Shown here: piece by piece, positions 8,578 to 19,200 of the stretch | Layout of the letters: each line of letters opens with the position of its first letter | Numbering within the stretch: position 1 is the first letter of the stretch | Made by a program: the position numbers and the translations under genes | Assembly: GCA_042691655.1 (NCBI GenBank) | Contig: CP170506.1 | Coordinates: forward strand, 372,001-436,000 | Reading direction: 5' to 3' | DNA from: UBA695 sp042691655 | GTDB taxonomy: Bacteria > Verrucomicrobiota > Verrucomicrobiia > Chthoniobacterales > Chthoniobacteraceae | DNA: 64,000 nucleotides | Notes under the pieces: generated by a model | The model's database searches: none | Told to the model about the DNA's origin: nothing | Seen by the model: only the letters and a program-made list of their open reading frames with translations

Positions 8578-9473
8578 AAAAACAAATGATTCGTTCTGCA
8601 ATATTATTGATCGCCTCCCTCGGAGCCGTTCAGTGTGCCGCCTTCGCTGAAGACAACAGCGTGGTGGCGCGCGTGGACGAGATTGAGATTCACGCTGGCG
8701 ATATCCAGAGCATGATCGACAATCTTCCCGCGCGAGAAAAAGAAGCGATCCTTCGCGATCCCACGGTGCTCAACCAAAGCGTGCGAATGCTGCTGGCGCA
8801 ACAGCTCGTGCTCAAAGAAGCCAAGGCCAAACAGTGGGACAAACAGACCGCCACGGTGGCGCTTATTGAAAAAGCGCGCGACAACGTTGTCGTCGAAAGC
8901 TATCTGCAATCCGTCTCGAAAGCGGACGATTCGTTCCCCTCGGACGCGGATCTCAAAACGGCCTACGAAGCGAACAAGGCGTCGCTAGTCGTGCCGCGTC
9001 AATTTAAGTTAGCCCAGATCTATATCGCCACGCCGAAAGGCGAGAGCGGGGACAAATCCACCGGCAAACTGGACGCGGTGAAGAAGAGCCTCAAGGCGGC
9101 AAACGCCGACTTCGGCGCAATCGCGCTGACGCAAAGCGACGATAAAGCCTCGTTCAAAAACAACGGCGAACTTGGCTGGCTTTCGGAGAACATGCTTCAG
9201 CCGGAGATCCGCGCGAAGGTTGCCGATTTGGCCAAGAACGCCATTAGCGAACCGATTCGCATGAGCGACGGCTGGCACATTATGAAGGTCCTGGACGTAA
9301 AGGAATCCCGCCAAGCTTCGTTTGACGAAGTGCGCTCCCGCCTCGCAGAGCAACTGCGGCTGGAGCGTTCGCGCTCCATGCGCCAGGCGTACCTCTCGGG
9401 TCTCATGAAAGGGCATCAGTTCTCCGTGAACGAACTCGCCATTTCCGGTTTCATTTCAAAGGCTCAGAAATAA
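8574..9473 (+). CDS. Parvulin-type (PpiC/SurA-like) peptidyl-prolyl isomerase
   Basis: The 299-residue secreted protein has a signal peptide (about 1-25). A SurA_N-like helical region (about 30-120, with REKEAILRDPTVLNQSVRMLLAQQLVLKEA) precedes one parvulin domain at about 140-255. That domain carries the family marks FKLAQIYIATPKG, GGELGWLSE-like NNGELGWLSENML and ISEPIRMSDGWHIMKVLD. Such proteins chaperone outer-membrane and secreted proteins in the periplasm. Its position directly before the giant TPS exoprotein, and after the TpsB and porin genes, suggests it keeps the exoprotein and barrels unfolded in transit. Confidence 0.88.
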   Translation: MKKQMIRSAILLIASLGAVQCAAFAEDNSVVARVDEIEIHAGDIQSMIDNLPAREKEAILRDPTVLNQSVRMLLAQQLVLKEAKAKQWDKQTATVALIEKARDNVVVESYLQSVSKADDSFPSDADLKTAYEANKASLVVPRQFKLAQIYIATPKGESGDKSTGKLDAVKKSLKAANADFGAIALTQSDDKASFKNNGELGWLSENMLQPEIRAKVADLAKNAISEPIRMSDGWHIMKVLDVKESRQASFDEVRSRLAEQLRLERSRSMRQAYLSGLMKGHQFSVNELAISGFISKAQK

Positions 9474-9479
9474 TCATTC

Positions 9480-12400
9480 ATGCGCGCGTCCGCCTGGCTA
9501 GTTGGAGGTATTTTTCCGTCCGTCGCCGTTATTACGGCGGTCGGGATCGTCATCTCGTTGACGATGACAGCGGACGCGCGCGATATTTTGAGATCCAGCA
9601 GCAGCTCCTCGTCGTCATCGTCGAGCAGCAGCACCTCCACTAGCACCACCAACTCCACCTCGGCCACGACCTCGGCCACGGCGCAGCGAGCCAAGGATGC
9701 CCTTTCCAAAGCAACGAAGGCCCTGCAGGCGGTCAAATCAATGCAGTCCAGCGCCAGCTCCGCATCGAGCTCCAGCAGCGTGGCCAACGGGCTGACCACC
9801 GGCGGGCTGGTGACCAATACGAGCTTGGGTTGGACCGGGGCGAGCACGCCGACGCAGACCACCAATTCGGACGGAAGCGTCACGGTTACCATTGTTCAGA
9901 ACGCGCAGAACGCGATTCTCAACTGGAGCAGCTTTAACGTTGGAAAAAGTACAACGCTGTATTTTAATCAGACCGCAGGTGGTACCGATGTGGGCGACTG
10001 GATCGCCTTCAATAAAGTTAACGACCCATCGAGCAGCCCGTCGAAAATTCTTGGTTCCATCAAGGCCGAAGGGCAGGTTTACATCATCAACCATAACGGC
10101 ATCATCTTCGGCAACGGTTGCCAGGTTAATACCCATGCGCTAGTGGCTTCAGCGGTACCCATCGATGATAGTTTGATCAAAGTTGGTCTCCTTGATAATT
10201 CCGGCTACGAATTTCTGTTCAATTATAAGGACAGTGACGGCAACGCTACCAGTTGCGGTGATGTCGTAGTTGAGGAGGGAGCGGTCATATCGTGTCCCAC
10301 CACTACCGACAACGTTGGCGGCAAGGTGATCCTGGTTGGCGCCAATGTCACCAACGCCGGAACGATCTCCACACCCGACGGCCAGACGATCCTCGCCGCC
10401 GGTCTCCAGGTCGGGTTTGCGGAACACAGCACGAGCGACTCCACCCTTCGAGGGCTGGATGTCTTTATTGGTGCCAGTGGCGGAACGGCGGAGAATACCG
10501 AAACGGGATTGATTTACGCGCCGCGGGCCAGTGTCATCATGGCGGGCAAGGCCGTGGATCAAATGGGTGTGATTTATAGCACGACCTCCGTTTCGCTCAA
10601 CGGGCGCATTGATCTTCTGGCCGACTACGACTGCATTTCCCAGGCTTCTGGAGCCACAACAGGCGCGGCCTTTCTGCCGCAGTCGACCGGTGTGGTGACG
10701 CTTGGGGAAAACAGCGTAACGGCCATTGTTCCAGAGACGGATGACACTACGACCGCCGAGACGACAAGCCTAACGCTGACTTCGATCGTCAACATCCAGG
10801 GTCGCGTGATATATATGGACCAGGATTCCATGATTTATGCTCCCGGCGCGGCCACCACGGCCTCGGCGGTCAACTTCATGGGTACGGCGCTTACTGCGGG
10901 GGTGACGTTGAGCGCGGGTGAATGGAACCTGCTTAAGGTCACCACCCCCTACAACTCGACTTTTGAAACCGCCGTCGGGCAGGTCTATCTCGATGAAGGG
11001 GCAACCATCAATGTTGCTGGGCTCGCTGGGGTCAGCGCTTCGGTTGCGGAGAATATCGTCTCCGTGGAGCTCACGGGTGCCGAGTTGGCCGATTACACTG
11101 TGCAGCGTAATGGCGTGCTGCGTGGGGAGACGATTGTCGTGGACGCCGACGACGGTACATCGGTAGCCGATATCAGCGGATATGTTGCGCTCATTAAGCG
11201 GACCGTGGCCGAGCTTTCCATCAACGGCGGAACCATTGCTATCAGTGCGGGGGATTCGGTAGTGCTGCAAAAGGGCTCCGTCCTGGATGTTTCCGGCGGT
11301 TGGATATCATATACCGGCGCAACGGTCACCACAACGCGTTTGGTCAGCGGAGGCCACATTTACGATATCTCGGACGCTCCCGAGGATATTGTGTACGATT
11401 CGATCTATTCCGGGTATACGGAGGAGCATTCCAAATGGGGAATCAGTAGCACCTATACGAGTTCGCTGCTCAAAGGAACCCGCTATGAATCGGGCTACAC
11501 GAAGGGTGGAAATGGCGGCTCCATCACCATCACTTCGCCCGCGATGGCGCTTGATGGCGATATGTACGGCAATACCGTGACGGGAGAAAAGCAGCGCAGC
11601 TCGGCTCCGGCTTCCAGTAGCCTCAAGCTTGTTTTTGAATCCCAGATGGAGACTTCCAGCGGCAGCTATGTATGGGCGTCTCCGGGGCTGGCTGCCATGC
11701 TTGGCGGGAGCTCATCGTCCATTTCGGTGACTCCGGAAGTCGTGATCGCATCCACCTCCGATCTCGCGGCAGCGGACGCCTTTGCGCTGGATTCCAATGG
11801 CGATGCGGTGGCGTTGCGCGATGATCGCCGCGAGGAAGTGTTCCTTTCCTCCGACCTCATCAATGAGAACGGATTCGGCAATGTAGCCATCAACAACAGC
11901 GACGGTAACGTCGTGATTGCCTCGGGCGTCGCGCTGGATGGCGCTGCGGGCGGTTCGCTGACCATCGAGGCGGCCAATATCACCGTGAACGGATCGGTGC
12001 GCATCGCCGGGGGCACGATGAGCTTCACGGTCTATGACTATTCGCCGACGCTGGTGAGTATATCCACCATTTCATCCATGCCCGATGTCGATTCCTCCCG
12101 CGGCAATTTCGTGCTCGGGTCGGGCGCCGTGCTCGACGCCTCGGGGCTGACGGTGGACGACCGAGGCGGTGCGGAGAACGCGGGCACGCTGCCGTACACG
12201 ATTGCAGGTGGCTCGGTAACGATCAAAGGGCTGAGCGTGGATCTCGAAGACGGCAGCGAAATCAATGTTTCCGGCGGCGTCAAGATTACCGCCGCGTCCA
12301 AGGCTACCTACGGTACGGGCGGTTCGATCACCATTCAGGCGGGCGTGGAACCTAATACCAGCCTCTCGGGGCTGGTGGGCGGCAATCTCCACCTTGGCGC

Positions 12401-15400
12401 AACGCTCCTTGGCTATGGCGGCGTAAAAAAAGTCACCGTCAACGACAGCAGCACGACGGCTCTGAAAGGCTCGACGCTCAGCGTATGGGCGGCCAACAGC
12501 GGCGGAACACTCAGTATAACCACCACGCTGATTCAGGTCGGTGGAAGTGAGCCTGCCGACTCTGACACTCTTTGGCTCAAGGAAGACTTTTTCAACGAGG
12601 GCGGCTTTAGTACCTTCAAGCTGACGGGCCTCGGCAAACGGGCCACCGACCCCCACACTGGCGAGGCCGAGGTGGATGCGAACGGGGAAAGCGTTTGCAT
12701 TCCCGGGGTGACCATCGCCGCAGACGCCACGATCGCGCCGCGCGTGACCAACCACATCGCGCTTCTGGGGGCGGACGGCTCGGTTACGTGGAAAACGGAG
12801 GTGCTAGAGGATGCCCTGCGCGCGCCGGTTTCCCTGACGTTCACGGCGGCCGGGGTGAAGGATTCGACCCAGGCAAAATCCGTGGTCGTCCGTGGCGAAC
12901 TCGTGATGGAAGAAGGGGCCACCATCGACGCGGGATACAGCGGGAGCGTGACCTTAAGCGGCATGACGGTGGACGTGGAGGGATCCGTTTACGCGCATGG
13001 CGGCTCGATCACCGTTTCCGGAGCGACTGATTCCACCGCGCTTTACAACAACGTCACCGAAGCGCTTGCAACCGTGGTGATCGGTTCCAACGCCGTGCTC
13101 GACGCCTCGGGCGCGGTAGTGCTTATCAGCGAGGGATCGGGCGCCGTGGCGGGCACGGTGCTCGACGGCGGTTCGATCACAATCAACGGCAACATCGTGG
13201 CCTGCGCGGGAGCGGTGCTGGATGTTTCAGGGGCCAGCGGGACGCTTGAGTTGCTTGCGGGTTATGTCGGCGGCTCTAGCGAAGGGCGGCTCGCCCGCAA
13301 CCGAACCTACGAGACGACGGTTGAAAGCGACGGCGGCACGATCTCCCTCGCGGGGGGCCAGTTCCTTTATTCGGATGCCACGCTGCTGGGTGCCGCTGGC
13401 GGGAGTTCCGCCGACGGAGGTTCGCTGGTGGTGTCCTCGGGTAGTTTTTACGATTCCGCCGGGGGCTCCATTCTCGCTAGCGCGCTTTATCCGTCGCTGC
13501 TCATTACCCAGAGCGGTTCGGAGATTGCCGATTCCTACGTCACATCGGGAATTACCGTGGGCATGGCGATTTCCGACGGCTATTCGATCCAGACGGCCAA
13601 TGGAGACACCGTCACTGGCTTGGGCCACTTTACGGTGGATGCCTACGAGGCGGGCGGTTTCGATTCGCTCACGCTCAAGGGGACGCTGCTCTTCGAGGGC
13701 GACGTGACGCTCACTGCCAAAAGCAGCCTTTCGGTCGCCAGCGGCGGTGTGATCTACGGCACGGGCGCCATCACCTTGAGTGCCGCCTACGTTTCTATCG
13801 GCGGCAACGTATTGCACGAGACGGAAACCCAGGCCGAATACGCGAACGACTACACCACGCGCTCCACCGACGGCAATCTTTATTCGCCCACCTATGGCGC
13901 GGGCGTCCTGACCGTCAGTGCTTCCTTAATCGACGTCGGTGACCTTACGTTGCGCGACATCGGGCAGGCCAACTTTATCGCGGATGATGGCGACATCCGG
14001 GGCTCGGGAACCCTGGATGTGGCGGGCGATATCTACCTGCGTGCCGGACAGATTTATCCTCCCAGCGAGACGAGCTTCACTATCATCGCCTACGATCACG
14101 GCGGCGTGAAGGGGAGCGTCACCATTGCCGGTTCCGGCACGCGGCCGGTGCCGCTTTCGGCGGGCGGCGAGATCAATATTTACGCTTCTATCATCAATCA
14201 AGGCGGCGTGCTGCGTGCCCCCGACGGTACCATCCACATCGGTTGGAACGGTGAGGGAGACGCCCCCGTGGATGTGGTGACGGGCTTGTCGGTCGACCCA
14301 ATCTCGGGCGCAAGCCTGCCCGTTTGCGAAACGGTGACGTTGCTCGCAGGCAGCATTACATCAGTATCCGCCGACGGCCAGACGATCCCGTACGGTACTG
14401 TTACGAGCGACGACACCTGGATCGACCCCAGCGGCACCGACATTACCAACAGCGGTCCGACGGCCAAGACTGTCAGCATTTCCGGGGAGAGCATCGACGC
14501 CAAATCCGGCGCGGTGGTCGACTTGAGCGGAGGCGGCGACCTCTATGCCTACCAGTTCGTTGCGGGCAACGGCGGTTCCACAGACGTGCTGCTTTCCAGC
14601 AACAGTTTCGCCATCGTTCCGGCGAACAAACTCGGTTACGCTGCCACCACCTCCTACAACACGAGTTCCAGCTACTACAGTTCCGATTCCGGTTATACCA
14701 ATTCGTCCTTGAAGGTGGGCGAGACAATTTACCTGAGTGGATGCGACGGATTACCCGCCGGTTACTATACCTTGATGCCTGCCCGCTACGCGCTTTTGAG
14801 CGGCGCGTATTTGGTTACTATCAAGAGCGGCACTCCCGTGGAGACGGCGGTTAAGTGTTCGGACGGATCCTATGTGGTTTCAGGGTATTATTCAAACACC
14901 TACAGTACGTCCTCGGATTCGGGTAAGATTTACGCAAGTTTTGAAGTAGCCTCCTCGTCCGTGGTGCGCAACCGCTCGTCGTACACCGACTATTCGGGCG
15001 ACGATTTCTTTTCCGGAGTGGCCGAAGACAACTCCACCACCGTTCCGCGGCTGGCACGTGACGCGGGAACGCTTGTGATCTCGGCTCTCAATTCGCTGAC
15101 GTGGTCGGGGTCGATTACCGCGAGTGTCTCGAGCGGTGGACGGGGCAGCCAGGTAGATATTAGCAGCGACAACGACATCTTGATTTCCGGTGAAAGCGTG
15201 AGCGTTTCCGCGGGCACGCTTCTGCTGACGACCAGCGTGCTCAACGCCATCGACGCCGACAGCATTCTCATCGGCGGCATCCGCGATACCAGCGGCAATG
15301 TGAGTGTGACGGCCGAAACCATCACCGTTGACAACGCAGGCTACGCCTGGTCTGGCAAGGATATTGTGCTTGCCGCAAGCAGCGGCATCACGCTCGCCGA

Positions 15401-16262
15401 AGGGGCCGAGATCACTGCCGATGGAACGTTGACGGGCGAGGTCGACACGGTTGCGGTGAGCGGCAACGGCGCCGTGATCCGGGTGTCTGTTAGCGAGTCA
15501 GCCGGGGTGAGCCGCAGCGGAGTCTCGAGCACAAGCGCGGGGTCGTTAACGCTGGCCAACGGCGTTCACCTGACCGCTGCCGGGCTCACGCTCGATTCGG
15601 CAAGCGGCATGTCGCTTGATTCCGGCGCGGTGCTCGACGCCACCGCCATCGCGCTCCACGGCGGCCAGATCAGCATCCTATTCGCAGGGCAGGGGACTGA
15701 GGATCTCAAAACGACCGACGGTAGCGTCACCTCCGGCCTGGTCCTTTCGGGCGAAGCGCTCCAGTCCCTGATGGTTTCCGCAAAGGATCTGTCGCTGGTG
15801 AGCTATTCGTCCATCGATATTTACGGTTCCGGGAAAATCGGCAGTTCCACCTACGAAAGCCTCAGTCTCGAGGCCGCCGCGATCCGCGGCTTCAACCAAG
15901 GGGATGTCGTGTTCGCCGCGCAGACGATCACCCTCAAGAGCACCCCCAACGCCACGGTCCCGGCGGATGTCGACGGGCAGAGTTCGACCCTGGCGGGCAG
16001 CATCACCTTTAGCGCCGATGTTATCAAGCTCGGCGCGGACCTCAGTTCGCTTTCGTCTGTGAATAGCTCCACGTCCACGGAAGACGCCACCACAAAGGCG
16101 CTGCAAATGAGCGTTCAACTATACAAAAACGTAGCATTGAACGCCGCCCATGCCGTTCTCCTCACGACCAAGGATATCACCGTGAAGGATTCCTCGGATA
16201 ACGTGACAACCTACGTGCCAACCTTCTCTACGCAGGGAGCCTCAGCATTTCGACTCCGGTAA
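9480..16262 (+). CDS. Filamentous haemagglutinin-type TPS exoprotein, N-terminal part (before frameshift)
   Basis: This frame gives 2,260 residues. It begins with a hydrophobic signal (about 8-32) and an unusual run of serines and threonines (about 38-70). The TPS secretion domain follows at about 100-240, with VTIVQNAQNAILNWSSFNVG and QVYIINHNGIIFGNG, the hallmark of haemagglutination-activity domains. The rest is repetitive Gly/Ser/Thr/Val-rich beta-helix with many GGSI, VLDASG and AGGSLT-like turns. The protein is predicted to be secreted by the TpsB at 1441-3033 to the cell surface. The frame stops at 16262 with a tail (STQGASAFRLR) unlike the repeat, while the repeat continues in another frame from 16202; see the next entry. 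Confidence 0.88.
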   Translation: MRASAWLVGGIFPSVAVITAVGIVISLTMTADARDILRSSSSSSSSSSSSSTSTSTTNSTSATTSATAQRAKDALSKATKALQAVKSMQSSASSASSSSSVANGLTTGGLVTNTSLGWTGASTPTQTTNSDGSVTVTIVQNAQNAILNWSSFNVGKSTTLYFNQTAGGTDVGDWIAFNKVNDPSSSPSKILGSIKAEGQVYIINHNGIIFGNGCQVNTHALVASAVPIDDSLIKVGLLDNSGYEFLFNYKDSDGNATSCGDVVVEEGAVISCPTTTDNVGGKVILVGANVTNAGTISTPDGQTILAAGLQVGFAEHSTSDSTLRGLDVFIGASGGTAENTETGLIYAPRASVIMAGKAVDQMGVIYSTTSVSLNGRIDLLADYDCISQASGATTGAAFLPQSTGVVTLGENSVTAIVPETDDTTTAETTSLTLTSIVNIQGRVIYMDQDSMIYAPGAATTASAVNFMGTALTAGVTLSAGEWNLLKVTTPYNSTFETAVGQVYLDEGATINVAGLAGVSASVAENIVSVELTGAELADYTVQRNGVLRGETIVVDADDGTSVADISGYVALIKRTVAELSINGGTIAISAGDSVVLQKGSVLDVSGGWISYTGATVTTTRLVSGGHIYDISDAPEDIVYDSIYSGYTEEHSKWGISSTYTSSLLKGTRYESGYTKGGNGGSITITSPAMALDGDMYGNTVTGEKQRSSAPASSSLKLVFESQMETSSGSYVWASPGLAAMLGGSSSSISVTPEVVIASTSDLAAADAFALDSNGDAVALRDDRREEVFLSSDLINENGFGNVAINNSDGNVVIASGVALDGAAGGSLTIEAANITVNGSVRIAGGTMSFTVYDYSPTLVSISTISSMPDVDSSRGNFVLGSGAVLDASGLTVDDRGGAENAGTLPYTIAGGSVTIKGLSVDLEDGSEINVSGGVKITAASKATYGTGGSITIQAGVEPNTSLSGLVGGNLHLGATLLGYGGVKKVTVNDSSTTALKGSTLSVWAANSGGTLSITTTLIQVGGSEPADSDTLWLKEDFFNEGGFSTFKLTGLGKRATDPHTGEAEVDANGESVCIPGVTIAADATIAPRVTNHIALLGADGSVTWKTEVLEDALRAPVSLTFTAAGVKDSTQAKSVVVRGELVMEEGATIDAGYSGSVTLSGMTVDVEGSVYAHGGSITVSGATDSTALYNNVTEALATVVIGSNAVLDASGAVVLISEGSGAVAGTVLDGGSITINGNIVACAGAVLDVSGASGTLELLAGYVGGSSEGRLARNRTYETTVESDGGTISLAGGQFLYSDATLLGAAGGSSADGGSLVVSSGSFYDSAGGSILASALYPSLLITQSGSEIADSYVTSGITVGMAISDGYSIQTANGDTVTGLGHFTVDAYEAGGFDSLTLKGTLLFEGDVTLTAKSSLSVASGGVIYGTGAITLSAAYVSIGGNVLHETETQAEYANDYTTRSTDGNLYSPTYGAGVLTVSASLIDVGDLTLRDIGQANFIADDGDIRGSGTLDVAGDIYLRAGQIYPPSETSFTIIAYDHGGVKGSVTIAGSGTRPVPLSAGGEINIYASIINQGGVLRAPDGTIHIGWNGEGDAPVDVVTGLSVDPISGASLPVCETVTLLAGSITSVSADGQTIPYGTVTSDDTWIDPSGTDITNSGPTAKTVSISGESIDAKSGAVVDLSGGGDLYAYQFVAGNGGSTDVLLSSNSFAIVPANKLGYAATTSYNTSSSYYSSDSGYTNSSLKVGETIYLSGCDGLPAGYYTLMPARYALLSGAYLVTIKSGTPVETAVKCSDGSYVVSGYYSNTYSTSSDSGKIYASFEVASSSVVRNRSSYTDYSGDDFFSGVAEDNSTTVPRLARDAGTLVISALNSLTWSGSITASVSSGGRGSQVDISSDNDILISGESVSVSAGTLLLTTSVLNAIDADSILIGGIRDTSGNVSVTAETITVDNAGYAWSGKDIVLAASSGITLAEGAEITADGTLTGEVDTVAVSGNGAVIRVSVSESAGVSRSGVSSTSAGSLTLANGVHLTAAGLTLDSASGMSLDSGAVLDATAIALHGGQISILFAGQGTEDLKTTDGSVTSGLVLSGEALQSLMVSAKDLSLVSYSSIDIYGSGKIGSSTYESLSLEAAAIRGFNQGDVVFAAQTITLKSTPNATVPADVDGQSSTLAGSITFSADVIKLGADLSSLSSVNSSTSTEDATTKALQMSVQLYKNVALNAAHAVLLTTKDITVKDSSDNVTTYVPTFSTQGASAFRLR

Positions 16263-19200
16263 TTACCGGGGCCAAAGCCAGCCATGAAAATATCCAAGCC
16301 GAGGGCGCATTGACGGTTGCTTCCAATGGCGGCACCGCCGACACCAGTTCCTCCGGTTTGGGGGCGACCCTGGAAATGGAAGGCCAGTCCGTATCGGTTG
16401 CCTCTCGGATCCTTTTGCCCAGCGGCGCGCTGACCTTGTATGCCACAGAAGGCGACGTGAACGTGGCTGGAACCCTTGATGTTGGCGGAGTTGGCAAAGG
16501 CTTTTATGATACCACCGCCTACACCAACGGCGGCACCGTTACCCTTACCGCCGACCAAGGCAACGTAGTGATTGACGCCGGGGCGAAAGTCGACGTGGCG
16601 GCGCAATCCGGCGGCGGCGATGGCGGAACGCTCGCGGTCAGTGCGATTCATGGAACCTTTTCTACCGCCGGAACCTTGCTGGGTGGCGGCGGCACAGATG
16701 GGGTTGGCGGCACGTTCACGCTTGATGTGGCCAGCCTCGCGAGCACGGCATGGCTCGACGCGATCCTTAACACTGGCGGCTTCGACACCTACCGCAAATA
16801 CCGCGTGCGTACGGGCGACGTCGCGGTCGACGGTGTTGCGCAAGCAGGCACCTACAGGGTTTCGGCGGACGAGGGTTCGATTTACGTCACCGGCGAGGTT
16901 GACGCGAGCGGCTCGACAGGCGGCACGATTTATATGGCGGCCCACGGCAGTCTCGTCGTGGAGAGCGGGGCACTCCTGACCGTGGAGGCGCAGGACTTCA
17001 ACTCCGCGGGCGAGGGTGGGTCTATCACGCTCGAAGCCGGCGGCAGCACTCTTGATAGCAACGGCAACTATACGCACGACACCAGCGCGTTGCTCGATAT
17101 CCAAACCGGTTCCAAAATCATTCTCTCGGTCGATAGCGCTACCTCCGAGAGCGCATCGCTCGGTGATTTCACCGGCATCCTGCACCTGCGTGCACCGCAG
17201 ACCTCCGACTCCACTGACCTGCAAATGGCCCCCATCAACGGCGAGATCATCGGCGCGTCGGTCATCATCGTGGAAGGGTACAAGGTTTATGTTCCCACGG
17301 GCGGCTCCATCGACAGCGTCGAGGCGCAGGTTCTCTCCGATGGCAACCTGTTTGTGGGGGCGGCCGGGAGCGCCTCTTCCGGCTACGAGGCGATGTTCGA
17401 GCGACTTCTGAAAAACAACACCAGCTTGGAATCGTTGGTCAGCATCCGGCCCGGCGCGGAGATCGTCAACGCGGGTTCTTCCGCCTCCAGCCTGCTCGTC
17501 AGCCTTGCCAGCGGAGGCTCCATCACGGTGCCTACCGAAACCTCCGTCACCTTCCCGAGCGCGGCCACCATTTCCGTAACCGCGCAAGCGCTTATCACCT
17601 ATGCCGACGGGAGCACCGCCACGCTCGATAGCGGCACCACGGTCACGATTCCCGCCGGAGCGAGCGTCTCCTTTACCAGCAGCCGTGGCGATATCCAGTC
17701 CGAGAGCGGCAGCGCCATATCCCTGCAGTTGCCCTCCTCAAGCACAAATTATTTCACCACCTCCTCGGGCTCCACCACGCTGAAGCCGACGGCCAGCGGC
17801 TATTCCGTGGAACTCGGCAAGACCAGCAGCACCGTCACCGTGGAAAAGGGCGCGGTTGTCACCTTCACCAACGGGACGCCCGGCAGCGACAAGATCAAGG
17901 CCAGCGTCTCGGGAACTATCACGCTTGCCAACGGCACCACCCAGACCTTGAAGGCCAACACCGCCACCACCATTGCGGCAGGTAGCACGGTGGTGCTCAA
18001 CTCGGCGGGCACGATCACCTTTGCCTCGGGAACGGATGGAGCGATCTGTGTGAGCCTCGCGGCCAACCATACCTATACGCTGGCGGGGACGGTTTATATC
18101 TCCACCTCCACCAGCGACCTGACGCTGGGCAACATTGCGTCCACCTCCACCAGCGACTGGAACCTTGCCTCCTACCGTTTCGGCGTCGACAGCGTCCCGG
18201 GTGTCCTGACCTTGCGCTCCACGGGCAACGTCGTGCTATACAACAGCATCAGCGATGGGTTTGTCAGCTCCAGCTATTCGTCCCTTTTGATGACGGCCAA
18301 CTCGCTGCTTTCGGCTAACGCCCAGTCCTGGTCTTATCGGATTACGGCCGGTGCGGACCTCACCGGAGTGGACTTCTCGGACGTGGAGGACGCGGACAGC
18401 CTGGACGAGAACAGCGGCTCCGTGCTGTTGGGCAAATACGGTTACGAAACGGTTTCCAGCGGCGCCACGGCGCAGACAAGCAAAGCGGTTACGGGATATT
18501 ATCAAGTCATTCGAACCGGCAGCGGCGACATTGAGATTTACGCCGGGCGCAACGTCAAGCTGCGCAACCAGTTCGCCACCATCTACACGGCGGGTACGTT
18601 GATATCCAATGCAGACTCCATCTGGAGCACGGGCGACTTTGACGTGCCCATCCAGAGCGAGACCAACAGCAGTTACCTTGGCAACGCTCAGCAAAGCACC
18701 GCCTACAAGGCCCAATACAGCATGGGCGGCGGCGACGTGATCATCTTCGCGGGGCAGGACATCAAACACGAAACGCTGACCACCTCCGGAGCCCTCTCGG
18801 AGGCCTCGGAGAACGAACTGCCGATCAACTGGCTCGACCGCCGGGGGGCCGTTGATTCCAGCACAGGCCAGTTTGAAACCTCCCATTACGGTGAGGTGGC
18901 CTCGACGACCTGGTGGGTGGATTTCAGCAACTTCTTTGAAGGCGTGGGAGCCCTGGGCGGCGGCAACGTGACGCTGATCGCGGGCAGGAACATCACCAAC
19001 GTTGACGCCGTCATTCCGACCAACGCCCGCATGCCAAAGGGAACGCCGGACGCCTCCAAGCTGCTGGAGCTGGGCGGAGGCGATCTCGTGGTCAAGGCGG
19101 GCAACAACATCAGCGGCGGCGTCTATTACGTGGAGAACGGGGATGGAACCCTTTACGCGGGCAACGACATTTTGACCAACGCCACGCGGAGCCCCTCCTA

